NCBI GenBank assembly: GCA_002408125.1
Contig: DHQO01000041.1
Span: 78,163 to 142,162 of the forward strand
Direction of reading: 5' to 3'
Length of the DNA stretch: 64,000 bases
Source: Hyphomonadaceae bacterium UBA5336
GTDB taxonomy: Bacteria; Pseudomonadota; Alphaproteobacteria; Caulobacterales; Hyphomonadaceae
Position numbers and translations under genes: made by a program. Numbering within the stretch: the stretch's first letter is position 1; every line of letters begins with the position of its first letter. Positions 42,965 to 52,423 of this stretch are shown one piece after another. Below the pieces are notes generated by a model. That model did no database searches. It worked only from the letters and a program-made list of their open reading frames with translations, and had not been told where the DNA came from.

Positions 42965-45235
42965 ATGCCAGAGACCTATTCTGCCCCGCGAATCCTGATG
43001 AACCGCCTGCGCCAGATGATGGCCGCGGGCGGCAATGCGGAAGAGCGGCTGGCAAAAGTGGTCAAGCTGGTGGCCGGCACCATGGTGGCCGATGTGTGCT
43101 CGATCTATCTGCGCACGCCGGACAACATGCTCGAACTGGTGGCCACCGAGGGGCTCCGGCCCGAAGCGGTCTCGCGTACGCGGCTCGATCTCGATGAAGG
43201 CCTGGTCGGCCAGATCGCCATGTCGGCCCAGCCGCTGGCGATCCAGGACGCCCCGCGCCATCCGGCCTTTTCCTATCGCCCGGAAACCGGTGAGGATCCC
43301 TATCACGCCTTTCTCGGCGTGCCGATCCTGCGCAGCGGCCGCGTCAGCGGTGTGCTTACCGTGCAGAACCGCACCGAGCGCATCTATGGCGAGGACGAGA
43401 TCGAGACACTGCAGACCATCGCCATGGTGCTGGCCGAGGTGCTCGCCAACTTGACCGAGCTGCGCAAGGCGGCGCTGGCTGAGGAAAATGGCGGGCGTCC
43501 GAGTGCGCTCTCCGGCCGGCCCCTGTGCGGCGGCATCGGCATCGGCAAGGCGGTGTTCCATGACCCGGTCGTGCCGGCAGCGAAATTTTTCTCCAGCGAT
43601 GCCGAGGGCGAGACCGAGCGCCTGAGCGAGGCGCTGGAACAGCTGCGCGTCTCTGTCGATGCCATGGTGGCCATCGATGCTGGTGCGCTGATGGGTGAAC
43701 CGCGCGAGGTGCTGGAAACCTACCGCCTCCTCGCCCATGACCCGGCCTGGAGCGACCGCCTGCTGGAAGGCGTGCATGGCGGCCTCACAGCAGAAGCCGC
43801 TGTGGACCGGGCTCGGCGTGAGCACCGCGCGCGGCTGGAAAACGCCACCGATGCCTATCTGCGCGAGCGCCTGTTCGACCTGGAAGATCTCGATAATCGC
43901 CTCCTGCGCATTCTCGGCGGTACCGAGAAGGCAAAATTCGAGGCCGACCCGGATGGCCCGCCGCCGGTCATCGTTGCCCGCCGGCTTGGGCCGGCCGACC
44001 TGCTTGAGTATCGCGGCAGCGGCCTTGCCGGCATACTGATCGAGGAGGGTTCGGTGTCTTCCCATGCGGCGATTGTGGCGCGCGCTCTGGAAATCCCCAC
44101 CCTTGGCAACCTGCCAGGCCTGACCACAATGGTGGAAAACGGCGATGCGGTGATTGTCGACGCCGAGGAGGGGCAGGCCCATTTCCGGCCCGATGATGCG
44201 CTCAAGGCTGCCTATGCCGACCGGATGGCCTTGCGCAGCGAACGCCAGGCGGCCTATCGTGCCATGCGTGACCTTCCGGCGGTCAGCCTCGATGGCCAGC
44301 GCATCCAGCTCATGGTCAATGCCGGCCTCGCCCTTGATCTGGCTTCGGTCGAGGATGCCGGCGCCGATGGCATTGGTCTCTTTCGCACCGAGTTCCAGTT
44401 CCTGGTCTCGGAGACCCTGCCGACCCTGGGCGAGCAGGTCGCGCTCTATACCGAAGTGCTCGACAAGATTGGCCCCAAGCCTGTTGTGTTCCGCACCGTG
44501 GATCTCGGCGGCGACAAGATGCTGCCGAATCTGAACCAGGCGCGCGAGGAAAACCCCGCACTCGGCTGGCGTTCGATCCGGTTCGCGCTCGACACGCGCG
44601 GGCTCTTCCGGCGCCAGCTGCGCGCACTGGTCCGGGCCGCATCGGGCCGGGAGCTGCGCATCATGTTTCCGATGATCACCATCCCGGAGGAGTTCTTCGA
44701 GGCCAAGGCCATGCTGCTCCAGGAGCTGGAATGGAGCGCCTCGCGTGGTTTTGCCCCGCCGGCGGAGCTGAAAGTCGGCGCCATGCTCGAAGCGCCGGCC
44801 TTTGCCTACTGCCTGACCGAGATCGCCGGCGAGGCCGATTTCCTCTCGGTTGGCACAAATGACCTGATGCAATTCTTCTTCGCGGCCGACCGGATGACGC
44901 CGAAAGTGTCAGAACGCTACGATATGGTGTCCCGTCCTGCGATGCGATTCCTGGCCGAAGTGGCCGAAACCTGCCGCAAACTGGAACTGCCCGTCTCGAT
45001 CTGCGGGGAGGCCAGCGGCGACCCTGTACAGGCCTTGTGCTTGGCAGCATTGGGTTTTCACAGCCTGTCCATGCCCGCCTCCCAGATCGGGCCGGTGAAA
45101 AAAGCGATCCGGTCCGTACATCTCGCCCGATTGGGGCATGCGCTTTGCACACTTCTCCCTACAGGTCGTGGAGACCTTCGTAAGGAAGTGTTAGCCTTGT
45201 TTGACGATTTTGGTGTGGATGCCTCTCTTAATTGA
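42965..45235 (+). CDS. ptsP: phosphoenolpyruvate-protein phosphotransferase PtsP (EI-Ntr)
   Basis: 756 residues. First enzyme of the nitrogen-related PTS, which phosphorylates NPr from PEP and senses nitrogen or carbon status. N-terminal GAF domain (about 17-150), a PEP-utiliser N domain, and the active His at about residue 367 in GSVSSHAAIVARALEIPT. The C-terminal TIM-barrel PEP domain has GADGIGLFRTEFQF and SVGTNDLMQFFFAADR. No NPr or EIIA gene lies in this window. It follows lysC after 26 bases. Confidence 0.95.
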   Translation: MPETYSAPRILMNRLRQMMAAGGNAEERLAKVVKLVAGTMVADVCSIYLRTPDNMLELVATEGLRPEAVSRTRLDLDEGLVGQIAMSAQPLAIQDAPRHPAFSYRPETGEDPYHAFLGVPILRSGRVSGVLTVQNRTERIYGEDEIETLQTIAMVLAEVLANLTELRKAALAEENGGRPSALSGRPLCGGIGIGKAVFHDPVVPAAKFFSSDAEGETERLSEALEQLRVSVDAMVAIDAGALMGEPREVLETYRLLAHDPAWSDRLLEGVHGGLTAEAAVDRARREHRARLENATDAYLRERLFDLEDLDNRLLRILGGTEKAKFEADPDGPPPVIVARRLGPADLLEYRGSGLAGILIEEGSVSSHAAIVARALEIPTLGNLPGLTTMVENGDAVIVDAEEGQAHFRPDDALKAAYADRMALRSERQAAYRAMRDLPAVSLDGQRIQLMVNAGLALDLASVEDAGADGIGLFRTEFQFLVSETLPTLGEQVALYTEVLDKIGPKPVVFRTVDLGGDKMLPNLNQAREENPALGWRSIRFALDTRGLFRRQLRALVRAASGRELRIMFPMITIPEEFFEAKAMLLQELEWSASRGFAPPAELKVGAMLEAPAFAYCLTEIAGEADFLSVGTNDLMQFFFAADRMTPKVSERYDMVSRPAMRFLAEVAETCRKLELPVSICGEASGDPVQALCLAALGFHSLSMPASQIGPVKKAIRSVHLARLGHALCTLLPTGRGDLRKEVLALFDDFGVDASLN

Positions 45236-45336
45236 TTGCGGCAGCCACGTCGTATAAAAGCAAGCAGGGCTCAGGGCATTAACCCGGCGCACTGTCGTGC
45301 GCCTTACAGGATATCGCCGCATTTCGCGGCAGGGCG

Positions 45337-46338
45337 ATGCAGATGTCAGACGAGCGCCAGAACAGCGTCAATTCGTTCACGCCACCTCCCCCGGCGCGTG
45401 TGGGAGAACCCGGTACGGAGCGTCCCGAGACGGATCCGGCACCGGCTACGGCAGGAATTGACACCCCGCTTCCGGTTGCGCTACCCGCGCCGCCGGAAAC
45501 GCCGGCTGTGCTGTATGACCGCCTGCTGGCGGAAACTCCGGACATTCTTATCGGACAGGCCGTGCGCCATGTGCGTGAGCATCAGGGCCTGGAACTCGAT
45601 GCCATCGCCAGGGAACTGCGCATCGCCGCAAACTACCTGATGGGTATCGAGCGGATGGAAACCTCCACCATCCCGTCTGGCTATGTCACACCCTTCCTGC
45701 GCTCTTATGCCAAGCGGCTGGGCCTGGATGGCGACCGTCTTGTAGCCGACTATACCGGCGATTGCGGCGCCGTGGCGACCTATCGCAAGGCGGCCCCGAT
45801 TGCCCCGATCGATTCTCGCGTTTCTTCCGGTTCGGGTATGAACTGGCGCCTGCCGGCGATTGCGGCTGTGGCCGTGGTCGGCATTGGCCTGGCTGTCACC
45901 ATGGTGCTTCCGGCCATCTCTGCCGGCGGCGATGATGCCCCGCAAATGGCGACCAGTGGCGAACCGCTGAACGGCGCGCGCGAGAGCCTCTTTGCCGATG
46001 TGCCGCTGCCCGAGCGGGTCGAGACCGCCAATCTGGAGCTGACCCTCGTGGCCGTTGCCGATGGCTGGGTGGAAATCCGCGGCGCCGACGGCACGCTTTA
46101 CCGCTCGCGCGTGATGCGCGCCGGTGAGACCTATGCACCGCGTATCGGTGCCGGTTGGACGATCAATGCCCGCAATGGCGCGGCCTTCGAATGGCGTGTC
46201 GGCGATGCGGTGGTCGGAACGCTCGGCCCGGCCGATACCGCGGTTTATGCCGCGAGCGTCGACAATGCTGCCGCGCGCGCCGCCGAAACAGCGACCCCGG
46301 CACTGGCGGCCGCAGGCGCCGGACAGCCCTCGCGCTGA
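45337..46338 (+). CDS. RodZ-like helix-turn-helix membrane protein
   Basis: 333 residues. A Pro-rich N-terminal stretch, then an Xre-type helix-turn-helix (about 73-140; GQAVRHVREHQGLELDAIAREL). One transmembrane segment lies near 170-190, and a periplasmic DUF4115 domain at about 230-300 (LTLVAVADGWVEIRGADGTL). Architecture matches RodZ, a cytoskeletal MreB partner, but the long N-terminal disordered part is unusual. The gene precedes ispG, a placement often seen for this family. Confidence 0.82.
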   Translation: MQMSDERQNSVNSFTPPPPARVGEPGTERPETDPAPATAGIDTPLPVALPAPPETPAVLYDRLLAETPDILIGQAVRHVREHQGLELDAIARELRIAANYLMGIERMETSTIPSGYVTPFLRSYAKRLGLDGDRLVADYTGDCGAVATYRKAAPIAPIDSRVSSGSGMNWRLPAIAAVAVVGIGLAVTMVLPAISAGGDDAPQMATSGEPLNGARESLFADVPLPERVETANLELTLVAVADGWVEIRGADGTLYRSRVMRAGETYAPRIGAGWTINARNGAAFEWRVGDAVVGTLGPADTAVYAASVDNAAARAAETATPALAAAGAGQPSR

Positions 46339-46431
46339 GATTGATCGGCGGCGTGGCCCTGCGCCGCCTTTACCCCGGCGCAATTCCCCCTCACATAGGC
46401 CTCAAGCGATGAGGCCGAACAGGTGAGAGCC

Positions 46432-47568
46432 ATGAGCCACAATCCCATCCGCCCCTGGCGCAGCATCGAACGGCGCAAGTCCCGTCAGGTCATGGTAGGC
46501 AATGTGCCCGTCGGCGGGGATGCGCCCATCGCGGTGCAGACCATGACCAACACGCCGACCGAGGATGCTGCCGCCACCATCGACCAGATCCAGCGCGCTG
46601 CGGCTGCCGGTGCCGATATTGTGCGCGTCTCCTGCCCCACAGTGGAGGCGACCGCTGCGATGCCGCAGATCTGCCGGGAAAGTCCCGTGCCGATCGTGGC
46701 CGATATCCATTTCCACTATAAGCGCGGCATTGAAGCCGCCGATGCCGGTGCGGCCTGCCTGCGCATCAATCCGGGCAATATCGGAAACCAGGACCGCGTG
46801 AAGGAAGTCGTTGCGGCGGCGCGCGCCAATGGCTGTTCGATCCGCATAGGGGTGAATGGCGGTTCGCTGGAGCGCCACCTGCTCGAGAAGTATGGTGAGC
46901 CCTGCCCGGATGCTATGGTCGAAAGCGCGCTCGACCATGCGCGCATTCTCGATGATCTGGGGTTCCACGACTACAAGATCTCGGTGAAGGCGTCTGACAT
47001 GTTCCTCACCGTGGCGGCCTATCAGCAGCTCGCCGAGGCGACCGACGCGCCGCTGCATCTCGGCATCACCGAGGCGGGCGGCCTGCGCACCGGGACGGTG
47101 AAATCATCCATCGGCATGGGAAACCTGCTCTGGATGGGGATCGGCGATACGATCCGCGTCTCGCTTTCCGCAGATCCGGTCGAGGAAGTGAAAGTCGGCT
47201 TCGAGATGTTGAAAAGCCTGGGGCTCCGCACGCGCGGGGTCAACATCGTCGCCTGCCCCTCCTGCGCGCGTCAGGGCTTTGACGTGATCAAGACCGTGGA
47301 GATCCTCGAACAGCGCCTGGAGCATATCTCCGAGCCGATCTCGCTGTCGATCATCGGCTGCGTGGTGAACGGGCCGGGTGAGGCCGCACTCACCGATCTC
47401 GGCTTCACCGGCGGCGGCAAGGAAAGCGGCAAGATGTTCATCTCCGGCCGCCCGGACCACAATGTCTCCAATGCCGACATGGTCGAGCACATCGTGGAGC
47501 TTGTGGAGCAGAAGGCAGAGCGGCTGAAGGCTGAGCGCGAGGCCGAGACCATCGCGGCGGCTGAGTAG
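46432..47568 (+). CDS. ispG: 4-hydroxy-3-methylbut-2-enyl diphosphate synthase IspG
   Basis: 378 residues from the ATG at 46432 (MSHNPIRPWRSIERRKSRQ). Fe4S4 enzyme of the MEP isoprenoid pathway, also called GcpE. TIM-barrel N-domain: PIAVQTMTNTPTEDAAAT and PIVADIHFHYKRGIEA. Iron-sulfur C-domain: the cluster Cys residues in ACPSCAR and GCVVNGPGE. AGGTGA lies 7 bases before the ATG; a GTG 9 bases upstream is the other choice. Confidence 0.96.
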   Translation: MSHNPIRPWRSIERRKSRQVMVGNVPVGGDAPIAVQTMTNTPTEDAAATIDQIQRAAAAGADIVRVSCPTVEATAAMPQICRESPVPIVADIHFHYKRGIEAADAGAACLRINPGNIGNQDRVKEVVAAARANGCSIRIGVNGGSLERHLLEKYGEPCPDAMVESALDHARILDDLGFHDYKISVKASDMFLTVAAYQQLAEATDAPLHLGITEAGGLRTGTVKSSIGMGNLLWMGIGDTIRVSLSADPVEEVKVGFEMLKSLGLRTRGVNIVACPSCARQGFDVIKTVEILEQRLEHISEPISLSIIGCVVNGPGEAALTDLGFTGGGKESGKMFISGRPDHNVSNADMVEHIVELVEQKAERLKAEREAETIAAAE

Positions 47569-47577
47569 AGCCACCCC

Positions 47578-48891
47578 TCAGTCGTAGAAGCACAGTTCCG
47601 TACCGTCGCCCTGATTGTAACAGCGCCGGCCGTTTGAGGGCGGTCGGTAGGTCGGGCGCCAGTCGCGCAGCGACCCGTCGAGCTGGAAGTTCCCCGCGCC
47701 CGGATCGGTGTAGGGGCCATTGGGATCATAGCCGCGCTGCGCATTCCAGACCCGGTGCCGCTCGTCAATCGACCACATCCGAGTCCAGGTGCACTGGCGG
47801 CTCTCCTCACCGAAGTTCATGCAGAGCCATTCATGGTCTTCGAGGGACCAGAGGCCCTTGTTTTCCTCCCACCAGTGCAGGAAATACTCACCGCCATAGA
47901 CCATCGCATCGACATAGAAGCTCCGGTCTTCCTCGACATCGCCCTTTGTGACGAGCAGGCGCTGGTTGCGGGAGGTCGCGCCATACATTTCCTGCAATGT
48001 GCCGGTTTCTTCCCAGTCGCAGCCGATTACGGAGTTGGCCCAGACCAGCATCTTCCCCTCCGGCCGGATGGTCGGCGGATAGGGCGGGGTCTCGCGCTGG
48101 CGGAAATTGTAACGCTGCACTTCGTGCAAATAGGCGAGCAGGCCACCATAGGGGCTCGTATCAAAGCGCGAGGGCTCGCCGCACTCATCCTCGGCGCACT
48201 GGGTCAGCGCCCAGACGACACGCTCGTCCACGGCGCCGGCACGGCCACGCTCCTGCCAGGCATGAATGGAGTAGGCTTGCAGGTACATCAGGGCGATGGC
48301 GGACTCATCGCTTCCGGGGTTTTCCATGACCGCCGCCAGGTACTGGTCGATCTTCTGGTCGAGCGCCTCGCCGCGCACGCAAACGCCTGTCGGCGGCGGC
48401 GGGGGAGGTGGCGGTGGAGGCGGCAGGCTGGTATCGCAGCTGAGCGTTGTTTCTGCCCAGCTGACCATGGACGCATCCGGTGCGAGCAGGGCCGGTGTGA
48501 GCGCCGGCGGCTCATCCCGCATGCCATAGCTGAACAGCTGCTTGTGCGAGATGTACTGGTCGAGCGCCTGGAACGCCGAACCGTCCGATGGCTGGGGTAC
48601 GCCGCAGCCATTGCGGGCTGTGCATTGATCGAGGGAGACGGTGACCTTGCCGTCCAGCACGGCCTGATGGCCTGCATCCTCCCAATAGAGGACGGCCAGG
48701 GCCTGCGTCTCGGCGAAGGCCTCGTCATAGTCGATGCTCTGGGCATTCATGCGTGCACTGACCGAGCCGTAAGAGGTCTGCAGTGCGGCTTGCAGCCGAT
48801 TGCCCTTCAGACAGCCGACCGGCTCTGCAGCGGCCGGCAGGGCCATGACTACAACACCCATAAGGACCGAACAGATACCCGCCAATCGCAT
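47578..48891 (-). CDS. secreted protein with two copies of a Cys-containing domain
   Basis: 437 residues with a signal peptide (MRLAGICSVLMGVVVMALPA). Two diverged copies of one unit of about 125 residues are joined by an 11-Pro linker (about residues 157-167). Shared points are a C-x-C-G turn (QCTARNGCGVPQ and QCAEDECGEP), a Q-x-x-D-Q-Y helix, the Glu-Pro-Pro / Thr-Pro-Pro turn, and an ending AxTTLSCD / ANSVIGCD. The final about 130 residues are a third, Trp- and Tyr-rich segment that is not repeated. No family recognised. An inverted repeat of 8 bp lies 15 bases upstream of the start. Confidence 0.75.
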   Translation of the reverse strand: MRLAGICSVLMGVVVMALPAAAEPVGCLKGNRLQAALQTSYGSVSARMNAQSIDYDEAFAETQALAVLYWEDAGHQAVLDGKVTVSLDQCTARNGCGVPQPSDGSAFQALDQYISHKQLFSYGMRDEPPALTPALLAPDASMVSWAETTLSCDTSLPPPPPPPPPPPTGVCVRGEALDQKIDQYLAAVMENPGSDESAIALMYLQAYSIHAWQERGRAGAVDERVVWALTQCAEDECGEPSRFDTSPYGGLLAYLHEVQRYNFRQRETPPYPPTIRPEGKMLVWANSVIGCDWEETGTLQEMYGATSRNQRLLVTKGDVEEDRSFYVDAMVYGGEYFLHWWEENKGLWSLEDHEWLCMNFGEESRQCTWTRMWSIDERHRVWNAQRGYDPNGPYTDPGAGNFQLDGSLRDWRPTYRPPSNGRRCYNQGDGTELCFYD

Positions 48892-48905
48892 GAATTTTCC
48901 CCAAG

Positions 48906-48930
48906 ATTCAGGACTCTACTGTTCCTGAAT
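48906..48930. promoter_or_regulatory. inverted repeat upstream of the duplicated-domain gene
   Basis: ATTCAGGA (48906-48913) and TCCTGAAT (48923-48930) around a 9-base spacer, 15 bases before the start at 48891. Possible operator or leader hairpin. Confidence 0.4.
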
Positions 48931-49049
48931 AGGCAGGCGCAGCGCGCGTGTCACCTTACAAACTGAACTTTTCCGGAGGATTGCACTTTGAGGTTCAGCT
49001 CGCCGATTCCCACTGGCGCGGCGTGCTAACCGGGCATAGGCTCGCGCCC

Positions 49050-49523
49050 ATGTTCCGCATCGCACTCCTTGCCATTATCGCCTGTCTACTGGCGGCCTGT
49101 TCGGAGAGCCTTGAGCCGGCGCGCGGAGTGCCGATGGCCGACCCGCCGGCCTTTTCGTGGCTGGAAGGCTGCTGGGTGACCGAGGATGGATCCTATCGCG
49201 AGGTCTGGCAGCGCGGTGGGAGCGACCTGCTGTTCGGCTTTGCCACTATGAGCCATGAGGGCGAGGTGGTCTTTTTCGAGCAGCTGCGCATCGAAGCCGA
49301 CACGCCCGCCTTCTATGCCTATCCGGCCGGCACCGGGCCGAGCCCGTTCCCGCTGGAAGCATCTGGCGCTGCTGAAGCTGTCTTCGCCAATCCGGAGCAT
49401 GACTATCCTCAGCGCATACGCTATGCGCGCGAGGGTAGCGGTCTGGTGGCGACGATTTCGCTGGCCGATGGCTCGCGGCCCAATCGCTGGGATTTCACGC
49501 CGTGCGGGACAGGTGAAAGCTAG
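49050..49523 (+). CDS. DUF6265 family lipoprotein
   Basis: 157 residues from the ATG at 49050. Lipoprotein signal MFRIALLAIIACLLAAC with Cys17. The mature part shows the DUF6265 pattern: FSWLEGCWVTEDGSYREVW, FFEQLRIEADTPAFYAYP, VFANPEHDYPQRIRYAREG. A beta-barrel-like small domain of unknown function. It overlaps the convergent diguanylate cyclase gene by 4 bases. Confidence 0.82.
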   Translation: MFRIALLAIIACLLAACSESLEPARGVPMADPPAFSWLEGCWVTEDGSYREVWQRGGSDLLFGFATMSHEGEVVFFEQLRIEADTPAFYAYPAGTGPSPFPLEASGAAEAVFANPEHDYPQRIRYAREGSGLVATISLADGSRPNRWDFTPCGTGES

Positions 49524-50626
49524 TTGATGCCTTCGGCGCGGACCTGGTTGCGGCCGCAATTCTTGGCTTCGTAGAGCTTCCTGTCGGCGTGCTCGATCAG
49601 ATCGCGGGCCGACAGGCCCGGCTCCAGCGCACTGATGCCAAAGGAGGCCGAGATCTTGCCGAGCGTCTTGCCGGAATTGCGCAGGATCAGCTCCTTGCTG
49701 AAGAATTCCTCGCGGATCTTGTCGATCAGCGAGAAGGCCGAGGCCATTTCCGTGCGCGGCAGGATGATGGCGAACTCTTCCCCGCCATAGCGCGCCACAA
49801 GGTCCTGGCCCTTGATGTTCTCGCTGATGACGCTGGCGAAGATACGCAGCACTTCATCGCCGACGCGGTGGCCGAACGTGTCATTGACCCGCTTGAAGCT
49901 GTCGATATCGGCCAGCGCGAGGCACAGGCTGTTGCCGGTGGCTTCGGCCTGCTGGATCTCATTGTCGATGCGGGAATCAAAGGCGCGGCGGTTGGCGATG
50001 CCGGTCAGGGCGTCGCGCATGCTCTGGTGGCGCACATCCTCCAGCTCGCGGTTGAGTTTTTCGATCTGCTTCTGGGATTCGCGCAGACCAACATTCAGGT
50101 CGTGAGTCTGGGCCACCATGCGTTGATTTTCGTGCATCAGGCGGGTGAGCAGCAGCTGGACGCGGTCGGGGGCGCCGGCATCGGGCAGGACTTCCTCGAT
50201 CTGGTCGAGCGCGGCGGCGAACTTGTCGCTGGAATTGACGCTTTCCTGGATAAGGCTGAGCACGCCGGCGAGTTCCTGCTGGAATTCGCGGCCGATATCC
50301 TGCTGGGCCTCTTCGGCTTCGCGGTCGGCCAGGTGCGCCTTGCACAGTTCGTTGATTTCATAGGGGCTGGGAACTGAGCCCTTCTGCAGCATATGGTCGA
50401 CCGTCGTCACCAGGCTCTCATTCGCCTTCGAGACATAGGCGTACCACAGCGCAAACGTGCTCGGGAATGGCGGCGTCTTGTAGCGATCAATGAGCTGGAA
50501 GGCCTCGCCCGCATAGGCGTAGGCTTCGCGGAACTCCAGCTCATCATTGGCCGGGACTCCCAGTTTCGGCGGAGTCTCTTTCTTTGCTGCAGTGCTCATT
50601 TTATCTGTCTTTGCACTCTCTACCAT
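49520..50626 (-). CDS. diguanylate cyclase (GGDEF domain)
   Basis: 368 residues from the ATG at 50626, chosen because AGGG lies 5 bases upstream; ATG 50599 and an upstream start at 50680 are alternatives. Residues about 30-200 are helical with no recognised sensor domain. The catalytic domain (about 205-368) has DALTGIANRRAFD and the signature GGEEF at about residue 281, so it should make cyclic-di-GMP. The inhibitory RxxD site five residues before GGEEF reads KGQD, so product inhibition may be weak. Divergent from the FAD monooxygenase gene. Confidence 0.92.
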   Translation of the reverse strand: MVESAKTDKMSTAAKKETPPKLGVPANDELEFREAYAYAGEAFQLIDRYKTPPFPSTFALWYAYVSKANESLVTTVDHMLQKGSVPSPYEINELCKAHLADREAEEAQQDIGREFQQELAGVLSLIQESVNSSDKFAAALDQIEEVLPDAGAPDRVQLLLTRLMHENQRMVAQTHDLNVGLRESQKQIEKLNRELEDVRHQSMRDALTGIANRRAFDSRIDNEIQQAEATGNSLCLALADIDSFKRVNDTFGHRVGDEVLRIFASVISENIKGQDLVARYGGEEFAIILPRTEMASAFSLIDKIREEFFSKELILRNSGKTLGKISASFGISALEPGLSARDLIEHADRKLYEAKNCGRNQVRAEGIN

Positions 50627-50726
50627 GTCTACCCTGCGAGACTTAAAACCCGGAAAGTTCGATATTTGGTTAAGAGGCATTAGCCATAAACCTGAATCTC
50701 CGAATATTTATTCCAGGGACGGGCTC

Positions 50727-51908
50727 ATGAAGATAGCGATTGCGGGCGCGGGTGTCGGCGGCCTGGCGGCGGCCACCTTGCTGGCCCGGGCCGGGCATGG
50801 CGTGGAGGTGTTCGACCAGTTCGACACGCCGGCGCCGGTGGGGTCCGGCCTCATGCTGCAGGAAACCGGGCTTGCCGTGCTCGGCGCGATGGGCCTGCGC
50901 AGGGCGGCGGAGGCGCGCGGGGCGCCGATCCACCGCCTGTTCGGACGCAGCATACCCTCGGGCCGTACGGTGCTCGATGTCCGGTTCACGGCACTGCGTG
51001 AGGATCTGTGTGCGGTGGGCATCCAGCGCTCGGCCCTGTTCGACCTGCTTCATGCCTCAGCTCTTGAGGCCGGCGCGCAGTTCAGCGGCCGGGTGGATGT
51101 GGTCGCAGTGGATGGTGTGTCCGGCCATGTGATCGAGCAGGGCGGCAAGCAGCACGGTCCCTTCGACATGGTCATCGACGCCATGGGCGCCAATTCCCCG
51201 CTCACTTCTGGCGCGGCCACCATGCTGCCTTTCGGCGCGCTGTGGGCCAGCGTGGACTGGGACAAGGCCGGGCCGTTCGATGCCCACGCCCTGGAACAGC
51301 GTTATCGCAAGGCGCGCCAGATGACGGGCATGATGCCATCGGGCGCTCCGCATGAGGGGGCTGCGCCGACGGCGACTTATTTCTGGTCGCTGGAGAGCGG
51401 GGCCTATGAGGACTGGCGGGCGCAGGGGCTTGCCGCCTGGCGCACCGAGGCGGAAATGCTCTGGCCGGAAACTGCAGCCGTTGTTGCAGGTCTGGACGAG
51501 GAGACGCTCACCTTTGCACGCTATCGCCACCGCACCTGGCCGCGCCCCGTGGAAGGTCGGCTGGTCCATATCGGCGACAGCTGGCACGCGACCTCGCCGC
51601 AGCTCGGTCAGGGGGCGAACATGGCGCTGCTCGATGCCTATGCCCTGTGCCAGGCGCTTGCCGCGGAGCCCGAAGATCTGCCCCGCGCGCTGGAGGCCTA
51701 TCTCGGCCAGCGTAGCCTGCATGTGCAGCTCTATCAGGCCATGAGTTTCCTGTTCACGCCGGTCTATCAGTCGCGCGGTTCGGTCTTGCCAGCCCTGCGA
51801 GATTGGGTGGCTTCGCCGCTCTCGCGCATTCCGCCGGCACCGGCTGTGTTGGCCGCGCTAGTGTCCGGGAGCGTGGGACGACCCCTGCGCCGGCTGGATC
51901 TCGTCTAG
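50727..51908 (+). CDS. FAD-dependent monooxygenase
   Basis: 393 residues, a PHBH-type flavin hydroxylase. Start MKIAIAGAGVGGLAAATLLA carries the GxGxxG FAD-binding motif. The second FAD motif GDSWHATSPQLGQGANMALLDA lies at about residues 284-305. The substrate is unknown; UbiH-like or aromatic hydroxylases have the same layout. The 3' end overlaps the convergent GNAT gene by 51 bases. Confidence 0.87.
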   Translation: MKIAIAGAGVGGLAAATLLARAGHGVEVFDQFDTPAPVGSGLMLQETGLAVLGAMGLRRAAEARGAPIHRLFGRSIPSGRTVLDVRFTALREDLCAVGIQRSALFDLLHASALEAGAQFSGRVDVVAVDGVSGHVIEQGGKQHGPFDMVIDAMGANSPLTSGAATMLPFGALWASVDWDKAGPFDAHALEQRYRKARQMTGMMPSGAPHEGAAPTATYFWSLESGAYEDWRAQGLAAWRTEAEMLWPETAAVVAGLDEETLTFARYRHRTWPRPVEGRLVHIGDSWHATSPQLGQGANMALLDAYALCQALAAEPEDLPRALEAYLGQRSLHVQLYQAMSFLFTPVYQSRGSVLPALRDWVASPLSRIPPAPAVLAALVSGSVGRPLRRLDLV

Positions 51909-52418
51909 GCTCTGGCCGCGCAGCGGCTTGACCATCTCGATCTCGGTGCCGTCGCCGAACCACATGCTCGCCGTTTCCTCCCGGACCGTGACGAAACCAA
52001 AAGATGCATAGAGCGCCCTGGCGGCCGTCAGCCCGTCCACGGTGAAGAGATAAATGTCTGTGAGGTCCAGCGCCTTTGCATGGTCCACGGCAAGTTCCAT
52101 GAAGCGTCGGCCCACTCCCTTGCCGCGGGCTTCGGGGAGCAGAACGACCCAGCGCAGCTGGCCGCGCTCGCCCCGGCGCAGGAGGGCAGTGCAGCCCACC
52201 GTCCTGCCGCCAAGCTCGGCAAACCAGACGCGGTGATCCGGTGTATTGGCGATGTCGACTTCATCGAGCATGTGCCCGACGCTTTCGACCATGGCATCGA
52301 TATGCGCCGGCGAGAAGCGCGGATCGTGATTGAGATATCCGCGCCGGTGCAGGTCCATGACCAGCTTGCGGTCGCCCGCGCGCCAGTCATGCCGGATTGT
52401 CAGATCGGGTTCTGCCAT
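51858..52418 (-). CDS. GNAT family N-acetyltransferase
   Basis: 186 residues from the ATG at 52418. Acetyl-CoA motif LPEARGKGVGRRFMELAVDHA (the RxxGxG loop is RGKGVG), then YLFTVDGLTAARALYASFGF, the typical GNAT C-terminal block. Substrate unknown. It lies 5 bases after the P450 gene in the same direction and is probably co-transcribed with it, though no functional link is evident. Confidence 0.85.
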   Translation of the reverse strand: MAEPDLTIRHDWRAGDRKLVMDLHRRGYLNHDPRFSPAHIDAMVESVGHMLDEVDIANTPDHRVWFAELGGRTVGCTALLRRGERGQLRWVVLLPEARGKGVGRRFMELAVDHAKALDLTDIYLFTVDGLTAARALYASFGFVTVREETASMWFGDGTEIEMVKPLRGQSLDEIQPAQGSSHAPGH

Positions 52419-52423
52419 CGCCC

